NCBI GenBank assembly: GCA_021828865.1
Contig: JAJZCW010000002.1
Coordinates: 120,392 to 184,391, forward strand
Length of the DNA stretch: 64,000 nucleotides
Direction: 5' to 3'
Origin: Bacillota bacterium
GTDB taxonomy: Bacteria > Bacillota > Bacilli > Alicyclobacillales > SLC66
The notes under the pieces: generated by a model
The model's database searches: none
The model's input: the letters and a program-made list of their open reading frames with translations, nothing else
Told to the model about the DNA's origin: nothing
In this document: positions 25,216-34,712 of the stretch, in pieces
Numbering within the stretch: position 1 is the first letter of the stretch
Layout of the letters: each line of letters begins with the position of its first letter
Translations under genes and position numbers: made by a program

Positions 25216-27471
25216 TCACCGAGTAACATGTCTTTCTACCCAATGGACAAAATCATCTGCATTCATCGGACGACTCAAATAAAAACCCTGAATTTCCTCA
25301 CAGTTCTTGTCTCGCAAAAATTGCAATTGTTGCTCGTTCTCTACGCCTTCCGCAATGGTGTGCAGTTTCATGCTCTTTGCCAAGCTGATCACCGCATCAA
25401 CGATCGCTTCATCGTCCGAATCAGAAGCAATATCGCGGACAAATGACTGATCTATTTTTAACTTGTCAATTTGGAATCGTTTCAAATAGGCTAGCGAAGA
25501 ATACCCCGTCCCAAAATCATCTATTGAAATCCGCACACCGAGACGATGGAGAGAATCCAGCATGGAAATAGCGATTTCAGGTTCATGCATCGCCATACTT
25601 TCCGTCAGCTCCAGTTCTAGGTATTGTGGTGGCAGCCCTTCCGTTTCTAGTATTTTAGCGACCAATTGAGGTAATGACGTTTGGCGGAATTGGACAGCAG
25701 AAAGGTTCACTGCCATCATCATTGGCGGCAAACCGATATCCAACCAGTGTTTCATTTGGTGAATAGCCGTTCTAAGCACCCATTCCCCAATAGGGAGAAT
25801 CAATCCGCTATCCTCTGCCATGGGAATGAATTCAGAAGGAGATATCAGCCCAAGTTCTGGATGACGCCACCTCAGCAACGCTTCCACCCCCACAATGGAA
25901 CCATTTTCAAGTGAAACCTGAGGTTGATATTGTAAAAACAGTTCATTACGCTCAAGCGCCCAATGTAGACCCGTCTCCATCATCAAATACCGATTCGATC
26001 GATATTGCATTTCCGGAGTGAAAAACTGGTAGGTGTTTCTACCTGCCTGTTTTGCGCGGTACATGGCAATATCCGCACATCTCGACAGCGAATTAAGGTC
26101 GTTCCCGTCAGTGGGATAGACCGCGATTCCTATAGAAGCCGTAATAATCAGTTCATACCCCTGCAACACATAGGGTTTTGCAATCACATGAAGCAACTTC
26201 TCTGCCACGTGGGCAGCTCCAGTCGCGCCAGTGCCTGGGAGCAACAAAATAAATTCATCCCCACCAGGGCGTGATACCGTATCCTGTTCGCGAACCGCTT
26301 CTTTCAGTCGATTTGCCAGTTCCACCAACAAATCATCGCCAAATCCATGCCCGAGTGTATCATTGATATTCTTAAAATGATCGAGATCAATAAACATCAG
26401 CGCAAAAACATCGCCACTTCGTTCTGACCTATGAATCGATTGCACGACTCTATCCATCAAGAGCGAACGGTTGGGCAAAGCAGTGAGCAGATCATAATGG
26501 GTCATCTGATGGATTTTTTCCTCAGCTAATTTGCGTTGAGTAATATCAGAAAAAACACCAATATAATTAGTCAATGTGCCCTGATTATCTAAAACGCGGG
26601 TGATGGATAGCCATTCTGGAAATATGCTACCATCCTTCCGCCTGTTCCAGATTTCACCCTGCCAATACCCAGTATCGAGGAGCATCTGCCACATCGTCTT
26701 ATAAAATTCAATGGGGTGACGCCCCGATGCCAAAACCCTGGGATTCTTGCCCAATACTTCCGCAATGTCATAACCGGTCACTTCCACAAAGGCGGGGTTA
26801 ACCGAAACCACGTTCACATTGGCATCTGTGATGACAATTCCCTCGTGACTCTGTTCAAACACTTTAGCAGATAGACGAAGTTGGGATTCAGTTTCTTTTT
26901 TTCCCTCCGACAATTCAAAATGGTCCAGCGCAAGGCTGATGTCATTAGATACTTCTTGTAACAAATCAATAAGCTTTTGATCAAACACATGTTTATCTTT
27001 GTGATAGCAGGCAAAAACAGCATACGGCTTCCCATTTTTTACAACAGGAAAGGAAGCGGTCGCGCCCCACCCGTATAATTGTCCCCTACTCCCCCATAAA
27101 CGCGTCAAATCATCGTCAGAGAAATCCTGTACGATAACGGGTCTGCTTTCACGGATGGCAGTACCCGCAGGTCCAGTTCCTTCGAATCGATCAGCGTCCA
27201 TGGACAAAGATAATCCATTGATATACTCCGTACCATTGCCAATCCCATATTGGGCTACTACCTTGATGTCACCAGTTGGAACTTCCACTCGTCCTATCCA
27301 ACACAGTTCCATCCCACCGAATTCCACAGCAATTCGACAAACCTGTTCAAATAGTTCATCTTCATTTTTACTTCTGACGATCGTCTGATTCGTTTGCGCC
27401 AAAACTGCATAGATCTGATTCAAATATTGAATGTGCTTTTCATGATCCTGCAGTTGATTTTCATTATCCAT
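25216..27471 (-). CDS. GAF-PAS-GGDEF-EAL c-di-GMP protein
   Basis: The 751-residue soluble protein has GAF (~20-190), PAS (~205-325), GGDEF (~330-490) and EAL (~500-745) domains. The cyclase motif RPGGDEF is intact, with an RxxD inhibitory site upstream (REQD). The EAL part retains VEALLRW, NLSAVQF, ELTES, IDDFGTGYSSL, KIDQSF, AEGVE and QGFYLSRPM, so it should be an active phosphodiesterase. The start ATG 27471 has AAGGGTGA upstream and a good sigma-A promoter. The next gene encodes the SpoIIE-type phosphatase, which suggests one signalling unit. Confidence 0.93.
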   Translation of the reverse strand: MDNENQLQDHEKHIQYLNQIYAVLAQTNQTIVRSKNEDELFEQVCRIAVEFGGMELCWIGRVEVPTGDIKVVAQYGIGNGTEYINGLSLSMDADRFEGTGPAGTAIRESRPVIVQDFSDDDLTRLWGSRGQLYGWGATASFPVVKNGKPYAVFACYHKDKHVFDQKLIDLLQEVSNDISLALDHFELSEGKKETESQLRLSAKVFEQSHEGIVITDANVNVVSVNPAFVEVTGYDIAEVLGKNPRVLASGRHPIEFYKTMWQMLLDTGYWQGEIWNRRKDGSIFPEWLSITRVLDNQGTLTNYIGVFSDITQRKLAEEKIHQMTHYDLLTALPNRSLLMDRVVQSIHRSERSGDVFALMFIDLDHFKNINDTLGHGFGDDLLVELANRLKEAVREQDTVSRPGGDEFILLLPGTGATGAAHVAEKLLHVIAKPYVLQGYELIITASIGIAVYPTDGNDLNSLSRCADIAMYRAKQAGRNTYQFFTPEMQYRSNRYLMMETGLHWALERNELFLQYQPQVSLENGSIVGVEALLRWRHPELGLISPSEFIPMAEDSGLILPIGEWVLRTAIHQMKHWLDIGLPPMMMAVNLSAVQFRQTSLPQLVAKILETEGLPPQYLELELTESMAMHEPEIAISMLDSLHRLGVRISIDDFGTGYSSLAYLKRFQIDKLKIDQSFVRDIASDSDDEAIVDAVISLAKSMKLHTIAEGVENEQQLQFLRDKNCEEIQGFYLSRPMNADDFVHWVERHVTR

Positions 27472-27543
27472 GAGTCACCCTTAATTTGATTAAAAACAAA
27501 ACCCTATGTACCAAAACTGAAAAACTGAGATTCTGCTAAGAAG

Positions 27544-27572
27544 ATAAAAGCATCGCAATAATATTTTGTCAA
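27544..27572 (-). promoter_or_regulatory. Promoter of the GAF-PAS-GGDEF-EAL gene
   Basis: On the minus strand a perfect TTGACA, a 17-bp spacer and TTTTAT lie about 75 bp before the start codon. Confidence 0.65.
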
Positions 27573-27604
27573 TGGCACGATTTAATCAAACTCCAAATTA
27601 ATAG

Positions 27605-27638
27605 AAAAACCCTACTTTGATTTTTCAACAAAGTAGGG
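27605..27638 (-). terminator. Terminator after ppaC
   Basis: CCCTACTTTG and CAAAGTAGGG form a perfect 10-bp stem, followed on the minus strand by a TTTTT tract. Confidence 0.88.
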
Positions 27639-27672
27639 GTAAATATCATTTTGTGGAAATATAACCAGTTCA

Positions 27673-28620
27673 TTATTTCAACGTTTCAAAGGCATCAGTC
27701 AGCACCGGCACAATTTGTTTTTTCCTCGACACCACGCCTTCTAGCACCGCGCTGTTGTTTTCAAGCTGCACCTTAAATGCTGTTTCTGCCACATGCGCGA
27801 ATTCTCCCATCGCAATGATGACCGAATTGCTGTTTAATATATCCGTTACCACATACAAGAACATATCCAACTGTTCACTTTGAATCACTTCTTGCAACTT
27901 GGCTTCAAGCTCTTTTTGGCGACTGGTCACATCGGCAAAATCAATGACGTTGACTTGCGCAATCTTGACCTTGTGCTTGCCCATTTTGAACTCTTTCGCA
28001 TCATTGGCAGCGAGTTCATCGATTGTCTTGTCCAGCACATCGGTGCCCTCTTTTAACATCTGCATGCCGTAATCCTGCAGGTCCACTTCCGCGATTTTCG
28101 CCAACGCTTCAAGGGCAGCCTTGTCCTCATCCGTGCAGGTGGGCGACTTCATTAACAAGGTATCTGAAACGATCGCAGAGAGCATCAAACCAGCCATTTT
28201 CTTAGGAATTGGCAGCTTTTTCTCCTGATAGATTTTATAGATGATCGTCGATGTGCAACCAACTGGTTCCGCCCGGTAATAGAGAGGAGCCGCAGTTTCA
28301 AAATTGGCGATGCGATGATGATCTACTACTTCGATGATTTGCACCTTATCAATATCGTCCGCGCATTGCGTACGTTCATTATGATCGACAAGAATCACCT
28401 GTTCCACTTCTGGCGCAAACGACTCTACCAATCTAGGCTCAGCCACTTGGAAATGATCGAGTACAAAACGGGTCTCTTTACTGATGGAACCCAATCTCAC
28501 GGCTTCTGCGGAAACACCCAGTTGTTGTTTTAAATCGGCATAAACGAGCGCCGAACAAATTGAATCGGTATCCGGGCTTTTATGCCCTGAAACGAACGTT
28601 TTTGTCATCTCTACCGCCAC
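27673..28620 (-). CDS. ppaC: Manganese-dependent inorganic pyrophosphatase (family II)
   Basis: The 315-residue cytosolic DHH-family enzyme hydrolyses pyrophosphate to phosphate. Motifs appear in order: [26 protein letters not shown], then the C-terminal DHHA2 domain with its SRKKQ substrate loop. Length is close to the ~309 residues of B. subtilis PpaC. GTG 28620 lies seven bases after AAGGA; ATG 28608 is an alternative. It has its own promoter and terminator. Confidence 0.95.
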   Translation of the reverse strand: MAVEMTKTFVSGHKSPDTDSICSALVYADLKQQLGVSAEAVRLGSISKETRFVLDHFQVAEPRLVESFAPEVEQVILVDHNERTQCADDIDKVQIIEVVDHHRIANFETAAPLYYRAEPVGCTSTIIYKIYQEKKLPIPKKMAGLMLSAIVSDTLLMKSPTCTDEDKAALEALAKIAEVDLQDYGMQMLKEGTDVLDKTIDELAANDAKEFKMGKHKVKIAQVNVIDFADVTSRQKELEAKLQEVIQSEQLDMFLYVVTDILNSNSVIIAMGEFAHVAETAFKVQLENNSAVLEGVVSRKKQIVPVLTDAFETLK

Positions 28621-28650
28621 TTTTCTATCCTTATTATATTCCGATTATAT

Positions 28651-28679
28651 ATATTACAGATTTTATCTATACTTTTCAA
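28651..28679 (-). promoter_or_regulatory. ppaC promoter
   Basis: TTGAAA, a 17-bp spacer and TAATAT lie on the minus strand, about 30 bp before GTG 28620. Confidence 0.6.
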
Positions 28680-28685
28680 TTGTGG

Positions 28686-30020
28686 TTAACAGCAGTAATG
28701 ACGTTTGCTTTTCTCCTTTCGTTCTTCGGGGTCAGGGAAATCATCGGGATCCTCATCATCAGGAGACAACATGTGACGTCCTCTTCGGCCATCCTCTTTA
28801 CCCGCCTCCTCTTTGCTTTCAGGAGAACCCGGAATAGACTCGATGTTTTCAAACGTGCCAAATACAATGGGTTTGCCATCCTTCACCATCCACGTCCCTT
28901 TGGCAAACACATGCTGAATTTGAAAGCGATCGTCGGTGATGAACAGATCCGCATCTGCACCGCTTGCGATCTTGCCCTTTTGCCCCAGCTTCAGCACCCG
29001 TGCCACATTTGACGTGACAATGGACACCGCATCCTCAATCGGGATTTTTTCCTCAACGATCGCATCGCGAATTTCTTCCCAAAGCGTAGCAATCGAGCCA
29101 ATCCCCATCGCCACGAGTTTCCCACGATCATCAAAAATAGGGGAACTGCCATTACTGTCCGAGCTCATCGTGAGGCGATGAAGGGCCACGCCAGCATCCA
29201 ACATTTTTTTAATCGCAATAGAAGGTTTAACGGAAATGTGATCGTGCTTGTCGGGCCTTATGCCAGAAGTGACGTCGACAAAACCGCCTTCTTTCCCGTA
29301 GCGAATCCCATCCTTTAAAAGATCTTCATTGCGATTGAGGTGAGTGGGGACAAACACGGATTTTGGCAACTCTGTCTGCTTCAAGACTTCAAAAAGCACA
29401 TGGAGACGGGTATCGTCATCGCCGACATGCAAGTGCAGCACGCCAGCTTTGCCTGAAAGCAAGCCGCCAACCCGTGCCTCACTCGCAAGTTCTGCCAGAT
29501 CATTCGTCGTGGGGTGGCTAGACCGCGAATCGGAAATGGCGATTTCCCCTACACCAATCACCTTTTTGATCAGAACGATGTCAGACCTTGGCATGCCGGT
29601 CAATGTTCTCGTTGGCACCTGATAGGCGCCACAGTAGATGTAAGTCGAGACTCCTTCAAAGTCCAGCGCCTCCGCTTTCGCGAGCAGTTCCCTCGTGGTT
29701 CGCGTCACACCGTCCGTCCCAAGCACGCCAACGGCAGTCGTCACCCCTGCAGTGGTGATGTGACTGAGCGAGATTTCCGGGGTGCGATAGTGAAATCCAC
29801 CTTCTCCGCCTCCGCCTGCCATGTGCACATGCTGATCAATCAATCCAGGAAACAGGTACATCCGTCCTGCGTCCACCTCGTCGATCTCGATGCCAGTGGC
29901 ATGGAGTGACAAATCCTGCCCAACGGCCAATATCTTTTCTCCGCCAATCAGCACATCCATGACGCCGCGCGGCTTTGGCGAATACAAGTTGGCCTTGCGA
30001 ATTAACGTCAAGCGAGACAC
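28686..30020 (-). CDS. iadA: Isoaspartyl dipeptidase with unusual charged C-terminal tail
   Basis: This ~444-residue amidohydrolase removes N-terminal beta-aspartyl (isoaspartyl) residues from dipeptides. The metal motif DQHVHMAGGGGEGG, the GVLGTDGVTR substrate region, HLHVGDDD, PTHLNR and SSDSNGS match IadA. The core ends near residue 390, the usual family length. A further ~50 residues are highly charged and Pro/Asp/Glu-rich and finish in HYCC. GTG 30020 is eight bases after AGGAG; the ribosome site overlaps the stop of the aspartate decarboxylase gene, so the two are coupled. Together they would turn isoaspartyl peptides into aspartate and then alanine. Confidence 0.9.
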   Translation of the reverse strand: MSRLTLIRKANLYSPKPRGVMDVLIGGEKILAVGQDLSLHATGIEIDEVDAGRMYLFPGLIDQHVHMAGGGGEGGFHYRTPEISLSHITTAGVTTAVGVLGTDGVTRTTRELLAKAEALDFEGVSTYIYCGAYQVPTRTLTGMPRSDIVLIKKVIGVGEIAISDSRSSHPTTNDLAELASEARVGGLLSGKAGVLHLHVGDDDTRLHVLFEVLKQTELPKSVFVPTHLNRNEDLLKDGIRYGKEGGFVDVTSGIRPDKHDHISVKPSIAIKKMLDAGVALHRLTMSSDSNGSSPIFDDRGKLVAMGIGSIATLWEEIRDAIVEEKIPIEDAVSIVTSNVARVLKLGQKGKIASGADADLFITDDRFQIQHVFAKGTWMVKDGKPIVFGTFENIESIPGSPESKEEAGKEDGRRGRHMLSPDDEDPDDFPDPEERKEKSKRHYCC

Positions 30021-30032
30021 TGCACCCACTCC

Positions 30033-31652
30033 TTATGCTTTCGACTTTTCCCAGCTAGCTAGGTAATCTTCTAGCGCGATATGCAATTCACGGCCTATTT
30101 GCGAATACGCATCGTCATCCAGGTTGGCAAGCGATACTCGAATCGACCACTCGGGCCCATGAAAGCCCCCACCGTTTAGAAGCACGATCGATGCATTTTG
30201 TGCCAATCGAAACAGAATATCCACAGGCTCATAGTGATCTTGGAGGTACTTGGCAAAGTCGTCCCCATAATGGTGAGTCGCCCATTCTACCATATCAAAT
30301 TCCGTATAATAGTCGGCGTCATTCGCCAATTGGGGGAGCGGCAACTCTAACCCTTTGTAGAGGAGCACCATGCGGCGCTGACAGATGGACTTCGTCAGTT
30401 CCTGATAGTGGTTCTCCTCATCAAGGAGTGCAAACGCCGCAAAAAGCGCCATCTGCACCTGTTGCGGTGTCGATAGTCCCGCCGTGTGATTGAGCGCCAC
30501 CTCTCTGCTATCGGCGACAAGCCTGTCCATAAAACGAAGCGACTCCGGATGCTGAGAAAGGGACCGATAACGGCCATTCAATTCTTCCACCTGATCCCTT
30601 GGCAAATCGCGCAACTTTTCATCGTACACATTGCGCTCATGGATCGCGATGACGCCAAGCCGCCAGCCAGTGACGCCAAAATACTTAGACAGCGAATAGA
30701 CGCCGATGGTATGAAAAGGCAGTTCAGCCAAAAGCGATTGAAAATCATCCACAAACGTGCTGTACACATCATCAGAGATGATCATCAATTGTGGATTTTT
30801 CACCTTCACGATTTGGAGGAGCGTTTGTATCGCTTCGGGAGTCATCGCGACAGAAGGAGGATTACTCGGATTCACGAGAAATAGCGCCTTGATATCTGGA
30901 TCCTCCAGCTTTTTCAATTCCTCAGGCGGATACTGCCAGGTATGATCGCCTTGATCGTCGACAGCGCTCGCATGGATCAGGGTCATATCAAACTGGTACT
31001 TGTGCAGCTGGGGTATTTCAAAATATGGCGGGAAAATGGGGACCATCACCGCCACTTTGTCGCCTCTATTTAAAAGTTTATTTTCTATGAGAGAATCGAA
31101 AATATAACACATGCCTGCCGTTGCGCCTTCCACGGCAAAGAGTTCAAACTGACCATCCACTTTTTGGCCCTGACATAATATTTTGATTAAAAATTCGTGA
31201 ACCACTTTTTCTACATACTTCAGCATGCGATCCGGCATCGGATAATTGTCGCCAATGATTCCGTCCACCAGTTCATGAACCCACGCATCCGCTTTGAAAT
31301 GAAGTTGTTTTACGCCGTAATCCACGACTTTTTTCAACAGATCAACGCCTGGTGCGTCTTGATGACTGTCAAGATAGCGGGAAAACCGCTCGGCTATGCC
31401 ATCGATAGCGGGTTTCCCTGCTAAATCCCCTTCATTCCAGACCCTGCGGCCCTCCGTCACTGCGAAATCACCAAGTGTAAAAAACGCCTCGCGAGGAGTC
31501 GCCGCCATCCAGTTGGGGTTACCACGGCCCGCGTTCAGCATGGCTCGGGTACTCTTTTTTTCTTCCCTCGTTGCCAAACTGATGAGTTTGTTCTTGAACT
31601 CAAACGGGCTGATGCTTTCAAACGATTTTTCCATCTTGCGCGTGTCATTCAT
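30033..31652 (-). CDS. asdA: Aspartate 4-decarboxylase
   Basis: This ~539-residue PLP enzyme of the class I aminotransferase fold converts L-aspartate to L-alanine and CO2, consuming a proton. The PLP-lysine motif is YSLSKYFGVTGWRLG, with NPSNPPS for the cofactor and a long N-terminal extension typical of AsdA (~530 residues). The large insert and LNAGRGNPNW near the N-terminus distinguish it from ordinary aspartate aminotransferases. ATG 31652 follows GGGGATC; TTG 31667 is also possible behind GGGGGGA. The coupled downstream gene is iadA. No AspT-type aspartate/alanine antiporter is in the window. Confidence 0.9.
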   Translation of the reverse strand: MNDTRKMEKSFESISPFEFKNKLISLATREEKKSTRAMLNAGRGNPNWMAATPREAFFTLGDFAVTEGRRVWNEGDLAGKPAIDGIAERFSRYLDSHQDAPGVDLLKKVVDYGVKQLHFKADAWVHELVDGIIGDNYPMPDRMLKYVEKVVHEFLIKILCQGQKVDGQFELFAVEGATAGMCYIFDSLIENKLLNRGDKVAVMVPIFPPYFEIPQLHKYQFDMTLIHASAVDDQGDHTWQYPPEELKKLEDPDIKALFLVNPSNPPSVAMTPEAIQTLLQIVKVKNPQLMIISDDVYSTFVDDFQSLLAELPFHTIGVYSLSKYFGVTGWRLGVIAIHERNVYDEKLRDLPRDQVEELNGRYRSLSQHPESLRFMDRLVADSREVALNHTAGLSTPQQVQMALFAAFALLDEENHYQELTKSICQRRMVLLYKGLELPLPQLANDADYYTEFDMVEWATHHYGDDFAKYLQDHYEPVDILFRLAQNASIVLLNGGGFHGPEWSIRVSLANLDDDAYSQIGRELHIALEDYLASWEKSKA

Positions 31653-31698
31653 TACGTTGATCCCCAATGTAGATCCCCCCGAACTTCTTGATCATAAA

Positions 31699-31738
31699 GA
31701 AGGGTCGGATCAAGCCTTTTCAGGTTTGCCAACCCTTC
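31699..31738 (-). terminator. Hairpin between the small protein gene and asdA
   Basis: On the minus strand GAAGGGTTGG pairs with CCGACCCTTC (one G-U), followed by TTT. It may end the 31804 transcript or attenuate asdA. Confidence 0.5.
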
Positions 31739-31803
31739 CCCTTGGGCGAATACAACATGTGGCTATGGTCATACTGACGAAACCCACTCCCTATCCCTTG
31801 CGG

Positions 31804-31992
31804 TTAGTTCGAATAACGGGTCAGATGCGGAATGTTCGCGCGATGATATTGCAACCACGGGATTTTGACAAGTGCAGCATTGTCGATTAACGCATCCCGT
31901 TTTTTCACCACTTCTTCATAGAAGTCGTTGTGAAGGTATGCACCGCGCATCGTAAATGCCTCGTTATGGTTCATCGTATGCTGATTGGCCAT
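31804..31992 (-). CDS. Small unknown protein upstream of asdA
   Basis: The 62-residue soluble protein starts at ATG 31992, six bases after GGGAGGGAA; the frame extends to 32043 without a ribosome site. The sequence is His/Asn/Tyr-rich (HTMNHNEAFTMRGAYLHNDF) with a helix EEVVKKRDALIDNAALV. No family is recognised. It has a candidate TTGACA promoter upstream and precedes asdA-iadA on the same strand, so it may belong to that unit. Confidence 0.55.
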   Translation of the reverse strand: MANQHTMNHNEAFTMRGAYLHNDFYEEVVKKRDALIDNAALVKIPWLQYHRANIPHLTRYSN

Positions 31993-32077
31993 GCTGCTTC
32001 CCTCCCAACTATGGTTTCCCCCAAACCCTTCGATATCATACACTTATTTGCTCACCTGGCTTTCGACAAGCTGCTTT

Positions 32078-32102
32078 ACCTAATCAATGTTGGTGACCTA
32101 AT
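32078..32102. repeat. Direct repeats downstream of the 31992 promoter
   Basis: ACCTAAT occurs at 32078-32084 and 32096-32102, spaced 18 bp start to start, just after the candidate promoter. It is a possible regulator-binding pair. Confidence 0.3.
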
Positions 32103-32110
32103 AAACAATA

Positions 32111-32138
32111 AATTTACGAAACGATTAGTCAATGTCAA
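32111..32138 (-). promoter_or_regulatory. Candidate promoter for the small protein/asdA unit
   Basis: On the minus strand a perfect TTGACA, a 16-bp spacer and TAAATT lie ~120 bp upstream of ATG 31992. Confidence 0.5.
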
Positions 32139-32147
32139 TACCTACTG

Positions 32148-33221
32148 CTATGTCACATGAATTTCCCTTCCAGTACTCGCAGATTCTGCAATCATGTTCA
32201 ACATACGCACTACTTCATACCCTTGACTAAAATCACTGATCACGGTACTTCTGTTTTTTACGCAATCCATAAAATGATTAATTTCATGTTCATAAAATGG
32301 ACCCAATGTGGCAGCAGGCGTGGTGTTCATCAGCACCCCATGTGTGGTGCTGTAAATTCGCAATGGATCGAGTGTCAGTCCTCCGCGGTTGCCATAAAGC
32401 TCCACTTTCAATGCATCGTCTTCCGGCCCATTCAATGCCCATGACACTTCCAATTGCATCGCACTGTTGTTTCCAAAGCGCAGGAAAGCTGCCGCAAAAT
32501 CCTCCGTAGTATACACTTCGTTTTGTTTATTCGTGGAGGACATCGCTTCCCAGGATTGATTGAAGTCTACCTTCTCATTCTCGACACCCTTGATCATGAA
32601 CCCATTTGCTGAATGAATCTTAGGCATCCCCATCAACCACCAAGTGAGGTCTAGCGCGTGTACCCCGATATCCATGAGCGGCCCCCCGCCGGAAATCTGC
32701 AAATCCGTAAACCAACCTCTAGGAGTCCCCCTGCGCCTGAGGATACGTGTTTTCGCATAATAGATATTCCCCAGGTCGCCCGCCTCAATAAAACGCTTAA
32801 GGACGGTAACATCTTCGCGGTAACGATGAGACATTCCCACCATCGCTGTTTTTCCTCTGGATAAAGCCAACTGTTCCAGTGCCTTCGCTTCCTCAGCGCT
32901 GGTGGACATAGGCTTTTCCAAAAGCACATGAAGACCGTTTTGTAACGCCTTTGTTGCATATTCCACATGAGTGGAATTCGGTGTACAAATACTCACCGCA
33001 TCGACAGATGTGTGTTCTATCATTGATTCAATAGTGGAAAACACCCCAGGAACAGGGCAACCATGATCTTCTGCAAATTTCTTCGCAATTTTATGTACCC
33101 GTTCCGTTTCAAGATCGACAAATCCAACGATTTCCACATCGTTTCTTTTAACGTAGCTGGGCAGATGAGAGTTAATGGCAATGGCCCCCACACCGACAAT
33201 AGCAACCCGAACTTTCTTCAA
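32148..33221 (-). CDS. Gfo/Idh/MocA-family oxidoreductase
   Basis: This 357-residue NAD(P)-dependent dehydrogenase usually acts on sugars, sugar acids or inositol. The N-terminal Rossmann motif is VGVGAIAINSH, followed by the family signature VLLEKPMSTS and MVGMSHRYRE. The C-terminal domain has a conserved GGGPLMDIGVHALDL with the catalytic His. TTG 33221 follows GGAGG by eight bases. It lies downstream of the beta-glucosidase, beyond a terminator-like hairpin, and probably joins the same sugar-use regulon. The substrate is unknown. Confidence 0.9.
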   Translation of the reverse strand: MKKVRVAIVGVGAIAINSHLPSYVKRNDVEIVGFVDLETERVHKIAKKFAEDHGCPVPGVFSTIESMIEHTSVDAVSICTPNSTHVEYATKALQNGLHVLLEKPMSTSAEEAKALEQLALSRGKTAMVGMSHRYREDVTVLKRFIEAGDLGNIYYAKTRILRRRGTPRGWFTDLQISGGGPLMDIGVHALDLTWWLMGMPKIHSANGFMIKGVENEKVDFNQSWEAMSSTNKQNEVYTTEDFAAAFLRFGNNSAMQLEVSWALNGPEDDALKVELYGNRGGLTLDPLRIYSTTHGVLMNTTPAATLGPFYEHEINHFMDCVKNRSTVISDFSQGYEVVRMLNMIAESASTGREIHVT

Positions 33222-33280
33222 TCTCTAACCCTCCGTTTCGATTATATGTGTAGAGATAGCGGGAACTAATCATGTAGGAC

Positions 33281-33320
33281 AAAAACAGGGCAATGTTAGC
33301 TATAGCTGACAATAGTGCCC
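33281..33320 (-). terminator. Hairpin after the beta-glucosidase gene
   Basis: GGGCA/TGCCC and an inner TGTTAGC/GCTGACA stem around TATA are followed on the minus strand by TGTTTTTG. It is likely a full or partial end of the ABC-bgl operon. Confidence 0.6.
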
Positions 33321-33338
33321 ATATCTCTTTGGATAATT

Positions 33339-34706
33339 TCATTGTTTCTTAATGTCCTCAAAATCATTTATCAAATGAGAATACCACTGCGCGCTGGCCT
33401 TTGGAATACGATCCAATGTGCGGTAATCAACATAAACAATCCCAAAACGCTTGGAATAGCCAAATTGCCATTCATAATTATCCATCAATGACCACAGGTA
33501 GTATCCTTTCACATTGACTCCTTGTTCGATGGATTCTCCTATTGCCTCAATGTGCTCCGATACGTAGTCTATTCTTTCTTTATCATTAACCTTACCATTC
33601 TCCACCACATCAGGATAGGCGGCGCCATTTTCTGTTACCATAATGGCTTTAGGCTGATACTCATGCTGTAACCGCAACAACAGATCACGCAGACCTTTGG
33701 CATTGACCGGCCACCCCATATCAGTGATCCGATCGGTCGGCGTGACATGCCTACCAAGCATCACCTTTTCCAACTCGTCATAGCGAATCACAGCATAGGA
33801 ATAGTAGTTCACTCCCAAAAAATCAATCGGATGACTGATTGTCTTCATATCTTCTTCCTTTAATTCTTTCGGTAACTCACCAAATATCTGTACCAGTTCT
33901 GCAGGATACTCGCCCTTAAACACAGGATCCAAAAACCAGCGATTGGAAACTACATCATGCAGGTTGACAGAAATCTCATCCTTGGACCCAGGCGTTTCAG
34001 GATAAATAGGATTGAGGTTTAATGTAATTCCTATTTTCGCATCTGGTACGAGTTGACGACCTGCTTCCACCGCCAGCCCATGAGAGTAGAGGATGTGATG
34101 CGCTGCCTTCAATGCCGCCTGGGAATCCTGTATGCCTGGCGCATGAATACCTGTATAATGCCCAAGATAAGCGCTGCACCATGGTTCATTATGCGTAATC
34201 CATGACTTCACACGATCGCCATACAACTTAAATGCCGATTCCGCGAAAACTTGAAAGTGATAGGTTGTATCCCGGTTTTGCCAACCGCCAGCCTCCTGCA
34301 ACGCTTGAGGCAAGTCCCAATGATAGAGAGTTACGGCAGGTTGGATATCATGATTTAGCAGTTCGTCGATGAGGCGATGGTAAAAATCAGCCCCTTTTTC
34401 GTTCAAAGCACCTTTTCCATCCGGAAACAGACGTGGCCATGCCAGTGACAATCGATAATGATGAATGCCAAGCTCCTGCATCATCTGTACGTCATCCTTG
34501 AAACGATGATAGTGATCCACCGCTACTTTGCCAGTATCTCCGTTTAATACCTTGCCGGGTGTTTCTGAAAAGACATCCCAAATAGACGAACCACGGCCAT
34601 CTTCGTTATGTGCCCCTTCGATCTGATAAGCAGCAGTGGCAGTTCCCCAGCGGAAATCTCCCGGAAAAACGTGAAGTGGAATTTTTGCCATTTCAATTTT
34701 TTTCAT
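33339..34706 (-). CDS. bglA: GH1 beta-glucosidase
   Basis: This 455-residue cytosolic retaining glycosidase of family GH1 hydrolyses beta-glucosides or cellobiose. The N-terminal signature FRWGTATAAYQIEGA, the acid/base glutamate in THNEPWC and the nucleophile in MVTENG are intact. The C-terminal SLMDNYEWQFGYSKRFG completes the site. It lacks a 6-phospho-beta-glucosidase Ser/Lys signature that I can identify, which fits import by an ABC transporter rather than a PTS. ATG 34706 has AGGA ten bases upstream. It is the enzyme gene of the LacI-ABC operon. Confidence 0.95.
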   Translation of the reverse strand: MKKIEMAKIPLHVFPGDFRWGTATAAYQIEGAHNEDGRGSSIWDVFSETPGKVLNGDTGKVAVDHYHRFKDDVQMMQELGIHHYRLSLAWPRLFPDGKGALNEKGADFYHRLIDELLNHDIQPAVTLYHWDLPQALQEAGGWQNRDTTYHFQVFAESAFKLYGDRVKSWITHNEPWCSAYLGHYTGIHAPGIQDSQAALKAAHHILYSHGLAVEAGRQLVPDAKIGITLNLNPIYPETPGSKDEISVNLHDVVSNRWFLDPVFKGEYPAELVQIFGELPKELKEEDMKTISHPIDFLGVNYYSYAVIRYDELEKVMLGRHVTPTDRITDMGWPVNAKGLRDLLLRLQHEYQPKAIMVTENGAAYPDVVENGKVNDKERIDYVSEHIEAIGESIEQGVNVKGYYLWSLMDNYEWQFGYSKRFGIVYVDYRTLDRIPKASAQWYSHLINDFEDIKKQ

Positions 34707-34712
34707 CAGACA

